NCBI GenBank assembly: GCA_900754965.1 | Contig: CAAEEO010000060.1 | Span: forward strand, 1 to 5,878 | DNA length: 5,878 nt | Direction of reading: 5' to 3' | DNA from: an uncultured Oscillospiraceae bacterium | GTDB lineage: Bacteria; Bacillota; Clostridia; Oscillospirales; Oscillospiraceae | Part shown: piece by piece, positions 1 to 4,805 of the stretch | Layout of the letters: each line of letters begins with the position of its first letter | How positions within the stretch are numbered: position 1 is the stretch's first letter | Position numbers and translations under genes: made by a program | The notes under the pieces: generated by a model | Database searches by the model: none | What the model was told of the DNA's origin: nothing | The model's input: only the letters and a program-made list of their open reading frames with translations

Positions 1-15
1 AAAATACTTACTTAT

Positions 16-43
16 ATTATATGCTCAAATTCATAAATTTCAA
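16..43 (-). promoter_or_regulatory. Putative sigma-A promoter reading leftward out of the window
   Basis: Read on the minus strand, TTGAAA (38-43) is followed after a 16-bp spacer by a perfect TATAAT (16-21). The surrounding 120 bp is much more AT-rich than the rest of the window. The promoter would start transcription at about position 8 and drive a gene beyond the left edge, so its target cannot be named. It lies downstream of the recombinase gene and on the same strand, so it could serve the next gene of a leftward module. Confidence 0.5.
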
Positions 44-80
44 GTCATTACCATACCATTCACAGAGGCGAATTTCCTGT

Positions 81-104
81 TTTGCAAAAGTACACCTTTG
101 CAAA
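81..104. repeat. Two copies of the 8-bp palindrome TTTGCAAA, 16 bp apart
   Basis: TTTGCAAA occurs at 81-88 and again at 97-104. Each copy is self-complementary, and together they form an 8-bp inverted repeat with an 8-nt loop. They lie just past the 3' end of the recombinase gene and about 40-60 bp upstream of the leftward promoter. A dimeric regulator site pair or a recombinase-related site are both possible. No function can be assigned from sequence alone. There is no U-tract typical of a terminator. Confidence 0.4.
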
Positions 105-121
105 TTTAAGGCTTGTTTTGT

Positions 122-727
122 TTAATCCACATTTTCAAATTTTCTGGCCTTGCCGTAGAAGGTTCCAACGGGCATATTGCAAGCTGCCGCAGCCTGTTTC
201 AGCGTCAGCTTTTTTGTTCGCCATGCCTTGTGTACTTCATAGAAGTTATCTGGCAAGGGCAGCGGCGGTCTGCCAAATTTCACTCCCTTGGCCTTTGCCG
301 CCGCAATGCCCTCTGCCTGTCGCTGACGGATGTTGGTGCGTTCGTTCTCTGCCACAAATGACAGCACCTGCAACACAATGTCGCTGAGAAATGTCCCCAT
401 CAGGTCCTTGCCCCGGCGGGTGTCCAGCAGCGGCATATCCAGCACCACAATGTCGATGCCCTTATCCTTGGTCAAAGCCCGCCATTGCAGCAGAATTTCC
501 TCATAGTTGCGCCCCAGACGGTCGATGCTCTTGATGTAGAGCAGATCGTCTTTTTTCATTTTACGCAGCAGTTTCTTATATTGCGGGCGGTCAAAATCCT
601 TGCCGGATTTCTTGTCCACATAGATGTTTTTCTCCGGGACACCCACTTCCCGCAGAGCCACAAGCTGCCTGTCCTCGTTCTGATCTTTGCTTGATACACG
701 GATATAGCCGTAAGCAGTTCCTGCGAT
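122..727 (-). CDS. Small serine recombinase (resolvase/invertase family), non-canonical ATC start
   Basis: The protein is about 201 residues and belongs to the resolvase/invertase family, which cuts and rejoins DNA through a covalent phosphoserine link. The frame reads through YGYIRVSSKDQN, where Ser12 is the expected nucleophile. It continues to IDRLGR (Arg70 and Arg73, the conserved catalytic arginines), the long dimer helix with ENER and GRP near residues 125-153, and a short C-terminal HTH at about 172-197. The first conventional start, GTG at 661, would remove the catalytic serine. The frame is open only back to a TGA at about 734-736. Between that stop and the conserved region no ATG, GTG or TTG exists in frame. 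ATC (725-727) sits 6 nt after a strong GGAGGTGA (734-741), so it is taken as the start. The stop of the upstream HTH gene is one base before it. The gene is either weakly initiated or recently inactivated by an ATG to ATC change. Likely roles are inversion or resolution within a mobile element. The family call is firm; the start and activity are not. Confidence 0.8.
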   Translation of the reverse strand: MAGTAYGYIRVSSKDQNEDRQLVALREVGVPEKNIYVDKKSGKDFDRPQYKKLLRKMKKDDLLYIKSIDRLGRNYEEILLQWRALTKDKGIDIVVLDMPLLDTRRGKDLMGTFLSDIVLQVLSFVAENERTNIRQRQAEGIAAAKAKGVKFGRPPLPLPDNFYEVHKAWRTKKLTLKQAAAACNMPVGTFYGKARKFENVD

Positions 728-728
728 A

Positions 729-965
729 TTATCTCACCTCCCGACGCTTGACCCATACAAGGTCATATCCCAGCACATCGGCCAGCTCCACGGCCTCGGT
801 GTACCTGAGTGACCCACGCCGCAGCTTGCCGGACAGATTGGGGACGCTGCTGCTCCAGCCGTGTTCATCGGCCAGCAGCTCCACCACCTCCGTCATGGTC
901 ATGCCCTCCCGGGTGATGTAGGATTTCACTTCGTTGCGGCAGTTTTCTGCTTTGTTTCTGCTCAT
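729..965 (-). CDS. Small HTH-like DNA-binding protein (78 aa)
   Basis: The protein has 78 residues. Its core reads like the small HTH-type proteins often carried with serine recombinases in Clostridia elements. A segment NEVKSYITREGMTMTEVVEL precedes VPNLSGKLRRGSLRYTEAVE and a basic end, VWVKRREVR. The pattern of a first helix, a NLSxKLxRGSLRY-type recognition segment and LADVLGY resembles the DUF6471/XRE-like fold; this is from memory of the family, not a search. It starts at ATG (963-965) with AAAGGAA about 9 nt upstream. Its TAA stop (729-731) lies one base from the proposed recombinase start, and its last codons contain the recombinase Shine-Dalgarno sequence, so the two genes should be co-transcribed and translationally coupled. 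It may regulate or assist the recombinase. I see no convincing minus-strand promoter directly upstream. Confidence 0.65.
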   Translation of the reverse strand: MSRNKAENCRNEVKSYITREGMTMTEVVELLADEHGWSSSVPNLSGKLRRGSLRYTEAVELADVLGYDLVWVKRREVR

Positions 966-1000
966 ATTTACAATTCCTTTCCCTTTTTGGATTTGCTCTG

Positions 1001-1009
1001 TGGTATAAT
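1001..1009 (+). promoter_or_regulatory. Extended -10 promoter, rightward
   Basis: TGGTATAAT is a perfect TATAAT (1004-1009) with the TGn extension, which can work without a good -35 box; none is visible 17 bp upstream. It lies between the leftward HTH gene and a long rightward gene-poor stretch. It would produce an RNA starting near 1016 that covers the dyad-rich region and could continue into the XRE regulator at 1548, giving a leader of about 530 nt. Confidence 0.5.
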
Positions 1010-1057
1010 GGATGTGCTGAATGGCAACACCTATTTGCCGCAGAGCGTTGTTTTATC

Positions 1058-1204
1058 ATGGACGGCCATCCGCTGGAATTGTCGCCCGTGTACCCCTGTT
1101 CACAAGGGGCACCTATCGTTTTTGCTGTTCCGCTTGACTTTTTGCGATTCGATGAAAAGGCACACGAAACGGTGTATTGTGTGCGCTGTCCAGCGTATCG
1201 CTGA
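1058..1204 (+). CDS. Possible 48-aa small protein, unrecognised
   Basis: An ATG-to-TGA frame of 48 codons encodes a peptide with three cysteines, two of them as CVRC near the C-terminus (residues 41-44). The composition is mixed hydrophobic and charged (for example VFAVPLDFLRFDEKAHE), more protein-like than a random frame. It lies about 50 nt downstream of the extended -10 promoter. Against it, there is no good Shine-Dalgarno sequence before the ATG, and its 3' end overlaps the first dyad of the structured region. A different frame from 1008 to 1208 gives a 66-residue peptide, but its ATG overlaps the -10 box. I do not recognise a family. It may be a leader peptide or not a gene at all. Confidence 0.25.
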   Translation: MDGHPLELSPVYPCSQGAPIVFAVPLDFLRFDEKAHETVYCVRCPAYR

Positions 1205-1247
1205 ATGATATGGACAGCGGCACAAAAACAGCGAGTTCTTCGCTGTT
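1184..1247. repeat. Cluster of inverted CGCTG/CAGCG repeats (dyad array)
   Basis: A 9-bp perfect inverted repeat, CGCTGTCCA (1184-1192) and TGGACAGCG (1211-1219), is followed by an 8-bp one, AACAGCGA (1227-1234) and TCGCTGTT (1240-1247) with a 5-nt loop. The 5-mer CGCTG or its complement occurs six times in 62 bp: 1184, 1191, 1199, 1215, 1229 and 1241. Several mutually exclusive hairpins are therefore possible, including CAGCG-tat-CGCTG at 1191-1203. On the minus strand the second hairpin is followed by a short U-tract (from 1224-1228), so it could terminate leftward transcription. Transfer origin, leader RNA and terminator are all compatible. Confidence 0.55.
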
Positions 1248-1547
1248 CTCACATAGTTTGAAAATAACTGTGGTTTTTTTGCCGCTTTTCCCGAATGTCG
1301 TTCCTGCCCGGGAATCTCACCCCGGCGTTTCGTCCCCTTTGGTGCGCAGATGCGTCACTTCGCCGGGGGACATATCCCATTCGGACGGTCATTCGATTTT
1401 CAAGGTTCAGGTGTTGTTACAGGTACAGTTTAACGAAAAAATACGCCCTTTCCCGTATATCCAAGAGGTAGGAAAACGCGCTGAAAAACGCAGATTTCCA
1501 CGCTTATGGATAGGGATAGGGCGGATAGGAAATGAAAGGAGGATACC
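1205..1547. other. Gene-poor, structure-rich intergenic region
   Basis: No convincing protein gene is visible on either strand. Besides the CGCTG array at its left edge it holds TTCCCG (1288-1293) paired with CGGGAA (1309-1314), and CCCCGGCG (1320-1327) paired with CGCCGGGG (1361-1368). It also has a T7 run at about 1274-1280 and three GGATAG copies at 1508, 1514 and 1523 just before the ribosome binding site of the XRE gene. A plus-strand open frame (1177-1557) runs through it but shows no domain-like pattern. I see no clear -35/-10 pair for the XRE gene inside it. Confidence 0.5.
1320..1371 (+). promoter_or_regulatory. Alternative stem pair, possible leader switch
   Basis: CCCCGGCG (1320-1327) can pair perfectly with CGCCGGGG (1361-1368). 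GTCCCC (1332-1337), located in the loop, can instead pair with GGGGAC (1366-1371), which overlaps the same 3' arm. The two pairings exclude each other. This is the layout of a two-state leader, though the loop is long and no terminator U-tract follows. It lies upstream of the XRE regulator. Confidence 0.3.
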
Positions 1548-2396
1548 ATGCGGGTAAGACTTGATACATCAGAGAGAATCAAGGATTTGCGGGTAGAAAA
1601 GCATTTGACGCTGGAACAACTTGCAGAACTGACGGGGCTTTCCAGTTCAGCTATCGGCAAATATGAAAGTGGCGAATACAAGGACATCAGCGCATTTGCC
1701 ATTGCAAAGCTGGCGGACAAGCTGGGCGTGTCCACGGACTACTTGCTATGCCGGACAGAAAACAAGAATCACCCAAACACAGAGTTAGACGCTCTGCATC
1801 TGAGCGATGATGCGGTGGATGTGTTGAGGGACGGCAAGTTCAACCATCGGCTCCTTTCCGAATTTATTTGTCACAAGGACTTTCGCCGGTTCATGCTGGA
1901 TGCCGAGATTTACGTTGACCGGATCGCGGATATGCGGATCAAGGATATGAATACCATTCTGGAAGCTACCCGGCAAATGGTTCTGATGGAACACGGTGAA
2001 AGTGCTGATGATTTGTACCTGCATACGTTGCAAGCGGCACAGATACAGGAAGAAGAATATTTCGGACACCTCGTTGATAACGACTTGAACGCAATTTTGT
2101 CAGACATTCGTGAGGGACATAAAACCGATGCTCTGACGGCGGATGATGATTTGTCCGTTTCCTCCGTGCAGGAGCAGCTTGCAAAAGCCATCCATTTTGA
2201 GGGCAGTTCCGAGGAAAAGCAAATCCGCGCATTCATGGCAACCATCGGACTTGATTATGACGCACTCACGAATGAAGAATTTGTCTCAATCATTAGCGGA
2301 ATTAAAAAGTCCAAATACTTGAAAAGCCCCCTAAACCAGCGAGGAAAGGCAAGACCGCAGTTGCCTCACGGGAAAGGCAAAAAGAAACGCAGATAG
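1548..2396 (+). CDS. XRE-family regulator of integrative-element type (282 aa)
   Basis: The N-terminal HTH (about residues 8-66) reads SERIKDLRVEKHLTLEQLAE, then LSSSAIGKYESGEYKDIS with the recognition helix at about 30-40, and ends with KLGVSTDYLL. It should bind DNA as a dimer in the cytoplasm. The remaining ~215 residues are acidic and helical (ELDALHLSDDAVDVL, EEEYFGHLVDNDLNAILSDI). They end in a short segment, KKSKYLKSPLNQRGK, and a very basic tail. I recall this architecture from regulators of conjugative or mobilisable elements in Clostridia. Start ATG 1548 follows AAAGGAGG (1535-1542) with ideal spacing. It faces away from the recombinase module and is followed by a strong stem-loop. 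By context it probably controls element maintenance or excision, not vancomycin resistance; that is inference. The HTH call is firm and the target unknown. Confidence 0.85.
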   Translation: MRVRLDTSERIKDLRVEKHLTLEQLAELTGLSSSAIGKYESGEYKDISAFAIAKLADKLGVSTDYLLCRTENKNHPNTELDALHLSDDAVDVLRDGKFNHRLLSEFICHKDFRRFMLDAEIYVDRIADMRIKDMNTILEATRQMVLMEHGESADDLYLHTLQAAQIQEEEYFGHLVDNDLNAILSDIREGHKTDALTADDDLSVSSVQEQLAKAIHFEGSSEEKQIRAFMATIGLDYDALTNEEFVSIISGIKKSKYLKSPLNQRGKARPQLPHGKGKKKRR

Positions 2397-2397
2397 C

Positions 2398-2439
2398 AAA
2401 AAGAGACCATACCCAGCCCATGCGGGCGGGTATGGTCTC
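2398..2439 (-). terminator. Intrinsic terminator, best fit to leftward transcription
   Basis: GAGACCATACCC (2403-2414) pairs perfectly with GGGTATGGTCTC (2428-2439). The stem continues past a bulged A with GCCC/GGGC and a 4-nt ATGC loop, giving 16 bp in all. On the minus strand the stem is followed directly by U5 (2398-2402). On the plus strand the nearest T-run (T6 at about 2454-2459) is about 14 nt too far away for a classic terminator. It therefore fits the minus-strand truncated HTH gene best, and may also slow read-through from the XRE gene. Confidence 0.8.
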
Positions 2440-2507
2440 CTGTCATTCAGCTCTTTTTTCAGCAAAGTGTTTTGTAAGCGAGGGTTTGAGTTGTTGTAGA
2501 AGTATCC

Positions 2508-2636
2508 TTAATTGAGGGAAAGCCCGTTCTCCCATTTGCTCACTGCCTGACGGGTGACACCCAGTCGCGCACCCAGAGCCTCCTGAGTCAGTCCGGCGGC
2601 TTTTCGGACAGAGGCGATGCGTTCGTTCAGTTCCAT
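2508..2636 (-). pseudogene. Truncated XRE-type HTH gene (42 aa left)
   Basis: ATG (2634-2636) after AAAGGAGG opens a frame reading ELNERIASVRKAAGLTQEAL, then GARLGVTRQAVSKWENGLSL, then Asn and TAA. This is helices 1-3 of a classic Cro/C1 HTH, with the recognition helix RQAVSKWENG. Family members usually continue with P(D/S)xxxLxxLAxxLGVSxDxL and often a longer domain. Here the match stops after GLSL, and the DNA beyond does not resume the motif in any frame I checked. A rearrangement or insertion end at about 2511 is more likely than a point mutation. A promoter (2660-2688) and a terminator (2398-2439) remain, so a 42-residue peptide could still be made. It faces away from vanR. Whether it once regulated the van cluster is unknown. 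Confidence 0.7.
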
Positions 2637-2659
2637 GTTCCCTCCTCCTTTCTGATTTT

Positions 2660-2688
2660 ATGATACCGAAAAGCAGGCGCTTTTGCAA
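2660..2688 (-). promoter_or_regulatory. Promoter of the truncated HTH gene
   Basis: On the minus strand TTGCAA (2683-2688) is followed after exactly 17 bp by TATCAT (2660-2665). The predicted start near 2653 leaves a leader of about 17 nt that contains the AAAGGAGG ribosome binding site of the truncated HTH gene. Confidence 0.55.
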
Positions 2689-2707
2689 GCAACCAGATCA
2701 GGAATTT

Positions 2708-2726
2708 TGTCAACGGACAGTTGACA
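2708..2726. promoter_or_regulatory. Perfect operator-like palindrome TGTCAAC-N5-GTTGACA
   Basis: TGTCAAC (2708-2714) and GTTGACA (2720-2726) are perfect inverted repeats around GGACA. The site lies between the divergent truncated HTH gene and vanR, about 40 bp upstream of the candidate VanR site. It carries TTGACA on both strands, but neither has a good -10 at 16-18 bp, so a protein-binding operator is preferred over a promoter. The binder is unknown: an XRE-type protein from this region, VanR, or another factor. Confidence 0.45.
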
Positions 2727-2752
2727 GGGGCGTTATATAGGGGGAATGTGTA

Positions 2753-2777
2753 AATCATACGATTTTCTGATAATCGT
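2753..2777. promoter_or_regulatory. Candidate VanR-type site upstream of vanR
   Basis: AATCATACGATT (2753-2764) matches 10 of 12 positions of AATCATGAGATT upstream of vanG (4687-4698). Here ACGATT (2759-2764) also forms a perfect inverted repeat with AATCGT (2772-2777) across a 7-bp spacer, the same spacer length as in the vanG-side dyad. On the minus strand it reads TCGTATGATT, loosely like the TCGTA-containing VanR boxes I recall from the vanA system. A shared site for autoregulation by VanR is the inference. Confidence 0.4.
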
Positions 2778-2778
2778 C

Positions 2779-2815
2779 CCGGAGATATTCCGGAATCCGA
2801 TTTTTATGCTATAAT
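2779..2815 (+). promoter_or_regulatory. vanR promoter: extended -10 with upstream CCGGA dyad
   Basis: TGCTATAAT (2807-2815) is a perfect -10 with the TGn extension, 45 bp before the vanR ATG. No good -35 exists. In the -35 area there is instead a perfect dyad, CCGGA-GATAT-TCCGG (2779-2793), which could be where an activator or repressor sits. Transcription would start near 2822. Confidence 0.6.
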
Positions 2816-2860
2816 GCAAAAATAGAAAACTTCTCCCAAACGGGGAAAGGAGGCAGCAGG

Positions 2861-3562
2861 ATGAGCACACAGATTTTGGTAGTGGACGATGAGGCGCCCA
2901 TTGCAGACCTGGTGGAGGTCTATTTGCAGAACGAGGGATACCGGGTGCACAAGTGCGGCACCGGCCGGGAGGCTCTGGAGATTGTGGAGCGGGAAGAAAT
3001 TGACCTGGCGGTACTGGATGTGATGCTGCCGGATTTGGATGGATTTGCAATCTGCCGGAAGATTCGGGAAGAGCACTTCTTTCCCATCATCATGCTCACG
3101 GCGAAGGTGGAGGATATGGATAAAATCATGGGGCTGACCATTGGCGCCGATGATTACATCACGAAACCCTTCAATCCCATGGAATTGGTGGCTCGGGTGA
3201 AGACCCAGCTGCGCCGGAGCACCCGGTATAATCCCTCTGCCGGTGGTGCAGAACCGGCACAGGAGCGGGAAATTGATATTCGAGGGCTGGTGATCAACCA
3301 GGATCGGCATAAGTGTACGCTGTATGGCCGTCCGGTGAACCTGACGCCTATGGAATTCGGCATTTTGTGGTATCTGTGCGAACATCAGGGCCGGGTGGTG
3401 CCGTCGGAGGAACTGTTTGAGGCGGTCTGGGGCGAAAAATTCCTGGACAATAACAACACGGTCATGGCCCATATCGGCCGGCTCCGGGAAAAACTCCGGG
3501 ATTCTTCCCGGAACCCGAAGTTCATCAAAACCGTTTGGGGAGTGGGGTATCAGATTGAATAA
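2861..3562 (+). CDS. vanR: VanR-type response regulator of the vanG cluster
   Basis: This OmpR/PhoB-family response regulator of 233 residues is full length. The receiver domain (about 1-120) has the acidic pocket D9-D10, phospho-acceptor Asp53 in VLDVMLPDLDG, Thr80 and Lys102 in ITKPF. The DNA-binding winged helix (about 135-233) has LTPMEFGILWYLCEHQGRVV, NNNTVMAHIGRLREKLRD and the end IKTVWGVGYQIE. Stretches such as LTIGADDYITKPF and IKTVWGVGY match VanR of enterococci closely, from memory. It should be phosphorylated by VanS and activate the resistance genes. Start ATG 2861 follows AAAGGAGG. The stop TAA (3560-3562) lies inside the vanS start region, so the two are coupled. No vanU gene precedes it. 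Confidence 0.93.
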   Translation: MSTQILVVDDEAPIADLVEVYLQNEGYRVHKCGTGREALEIVEREEIDLAVLDVMLPDLDGFAICRKIREEHFFPIIMLTAKVEDMDKIMGLTIGADDYITKPFNPMELVARVKTQLRRSTRYNPSAGGAEPAQEREIDIRGLVINQDRHKCTLYGRPVNLTPMEFGILWYLCEHQGRVVPSEELFEAVWGEKFLDNNNTVMAHIGRLREKLRDSSRNPKFIKTVWGVGYQIE

Positions 3563-4694
3563 GGCGGCAAATTGGCGGCAGACGCTGCGGCGTACGCTGT
3601 CCCGCCGGATTTTGTTCCGGTTCGTGGGGGCAGTGATGCTGTATACCCTGGCGCTGTTGGCGGCGGCAGGGGTGCTGTTCCTGCTGTATTACAGTGTAGC
3701 CTGGCGGGTGGAGTGGATAGACCGGCTGGCCCACGCCCTGTTCGGCGATGTGACCGGATTTGTCCTTTCTGTGATCTTGCTGCTGATTTTAGGGTATGGC
3801 GGTCTCTTCTTTCACTATTGGAATCGGACGCTGCGTTACCTGGAAGATTTGGTGGCAGCTACGGAAACGGTCTGCACTACGGGGGAGTCCGTGGTGCTGC
3901 CGGAGGATCTGATCGAGGTGGAACATCGGCTGAATGATATTCAGCGGGAGGCGCAGCGCAATGCTCTGGCGGCCCAGGAGGCGGAGCAGCGGAAAAATGA
4001 CCTGGTGGTCTATCTGGCGCACGATCTGAAAACACCCCTGACTTCCGTAATCGGCTATTTGAGTCTGCTGACGGAGGAGCAGGAACTTTCCCCGGCGCTG
4101 CGGGAAAAGTATTTGGGTGTGGCATTGGATCGGGCATATCGGCTGGAGGATCTGATCAACGAGTTTTTTGAGATTGCCCGATTCAGTTTGACCAACCTGC
4201 CGCTGGATTTGGGGCGGGTGGATTTGAGCCGGATGCTGGAGCAGATCGTCTATGAATTTCAGCCTATGCTGACGGAAAAGCATCTGACCTGTAAATTGTC
4301 CGCACCGCCGGAAATCCAGCTGCTGTGCGATGGCAACAAGCTGCAGCGGGTGTTCGATAATCTCCTGCGCAACGCCGTCAATTACAGCTATCCGGATTCG
4401 GAGATTGTGGTCATTGCCTCTACGGCGGAAGACCGGGTTTGCGTGCAGGTCATCAACCACGGCGACCCCATTCGTCCGGAGAAACTGGAGCGGCTGTTTG
4501 AGCAGTTCTACCGACTGGATGAGGCGCGGACTTCCGGCACCGGAGGTTCCGGACTGGGACTGGCCATTGCCAAGGAGATCGTGGAGCAGCACGGCGGCGA
4601 GATCCAAGCGTACAGTGACGGCGGTATGATTTCCTTCACGGTGGAGCTGCCGATGCTGTCAGAAAAAAGTCAGAATTTCATGGGAAAATCATGA
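3555..4694 (+). CDS. vanS: VanS-type sensor histidine kinase, TTG start overlapping vanR
   Basis: This membrane histidine kinase of 379 residues probably senses glycopeptide or cell-wall stress and controls VanR phosphorylation. Two hydrophobic segments (about 27-48 and 68-88) flank a short outside loop of about 20 residues. A linker/HAMP-like helix (about 90-150) leads to the H-box YLAHDLKTPLTSVIGYLSLL with His156. The ATP-binding domain has the N-box DNLLRNAVNYS (268-278), a G1-type NHGDPI (301-306), the F-box FEQFYRLDEA and the G2 box GGSGLGLAIAK (330-340). YLAHDLKTPLTS and FEQFYRLD are typical of VanS. The start is TTG (3555-3557), overlapping the end of vanR by 8 bp with a G-rich GGGGAG/GTGGGG stretch before it. 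The open frame extends upstream inside vanR, but an earlier start would add residues not seen in the family. The next Met is inside the first membrane segment. Confidence 0.92.
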   Translation: MNKAANWRQTLRRTLSRRILFRFVGAVMLYTLALLAAAGVLFLLYYSVAWRVEWIDRLAHALFGDVTGFVLSVILLLILGYGGLFFHYWNRTLRYLEDLVAATETVCTTGESVVLPEDLIEVEHRLNDIQREAQRNALAAQEAEQRKNDLVVYLAHDLKTPLTSVIGYLSLLTEEQELSPALREKYLGVALDRAYRLEDLINEFFEIARFSLTNLPLDLGRVDLSRMLEQIVYEFQPMLTEKHLTCKLSAPPEIQLLCDGNKLQRVFDNLLRNAVNYSYPDSEIVVIASTAEDRVCVQVINHGDPIRPEKLERLFEQFYRLDEARTSGTGGSGLGLAIAKEIVEQHGGEIQAYSDGGMISFTVELPMLSEKSQNFMGKS

Positions 4695-4714
4695 GATTCC
4701 CTTGTGGATATGAA
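4673..4714 (+). promoter_or_regulatory. Dyad and weak -10: candidate VanR-controlled promoter of vanG
   Basis: GAATTTCATG (4673-4682) and CATGAGATTC (4690-4699) form an inverted repeat matching at 9 of 10 positions across 7 bp, overlapping the end of vanS. The right part contains AATCATGAGATT, shared at 10 of 12 positions with the site before vanR. A poor -10 candidate, TATGAA (4709-4714), follows 10 bp later without a consensus -35, as expected if an activator is needed. In E. faecalis vanG the regulated promoter also lies just after vanS. The exact -10 is uncertain. Confidence 0.45.
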
Positions 4715-4717
4715 GAA

Positions 4718-4772
4718 AAACAGCGCGTCTGTTTCTGGTATGCTGAAGACATACCGGGCGGACGCGCTGTTT
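4718..4772. terminator. Long stem-loop between vanS and vanG (attenuator or 5' leader; strong minus-strand terminator shape)
   Basis: AAACAGCGCGTC (4718-4729) pairs perfectly over 12 bp with GACGCGCTGTTT (4761-4772). The stem continues with wobble and C-G pairs and a TT bulge into a perfect GGTATG (4737-4742)/CATACC (4750-4755) and a 7-nt loop. On the plus strand only TTTGCG follows, so termination would be partial. On the minus strand U5 follows directly, giving a good terminator for antisense RNA. If the promoter just upstream is real, the hairpin sits at the very 5' end of the vanG mRNA. Confidence 0.7.
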
Positions 4773-4805
4773 GCGTGCTCTGCCATCCATAAGGAGGAAC
4801 TTTCC

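Noticed and set aside
556..756. 66-codon minus-strand frame overlapping the recombinase N-terminus
   Set aside because: It is a shifted reading of the recombinase gene. The catalytic motif is in the other frame, with no need for a frameshift.
1391..1410. ATTCGATTTTCAAGGTTCAG resembles, on the minus strand, the ACCTTGAAAA motif near rRNA spacers of Firmicutes
   Set aside because: Only a short resemblance from memory. No rRNA or tRNA sequence is adjacent, so no RNA gene is called.
1177..1557. 126-codon plus-strand frame through the structured region
   Set aside because: It has a random-looking composition with no motif, runs over several dyads, and ends inside the XRE gene start.
2443..2688. 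81-codon minus-strand frame over the truncated HTH gene
   Set aside because: It is in a different frame from the clear HTH motif, has no domain pattern, and its ATG lacks a ribosome binding site. The 2636-2508 frame explains the region better.
2721..2750. TTGACA at 2721-2726 as -35 of a vanR promoter
   Set aside because: No acceptable -10 lies 16-18 bp downstream (it would be GAATGT). The TATATA nearby is too close. The extended -10 at 2807 is better.
3417..3554. vanS start upstream inside vanR (ATG at 3417)
   Set aside because: It would overlap vanR by about 145 bp, adding a basic stretch with no counterpart in VanS. The TTG at 3555 fits the usual vanR-vanS overlap.
4704..4805. In-frame N-terminal extension of vanG starting with GTG or ATG near 4704-4710
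   Set aside because: It has no ribosome binding site, lies in the stem-loop and adds 34 residues not found in the family. ATG 4806 has AAGGAGG at proper distance.
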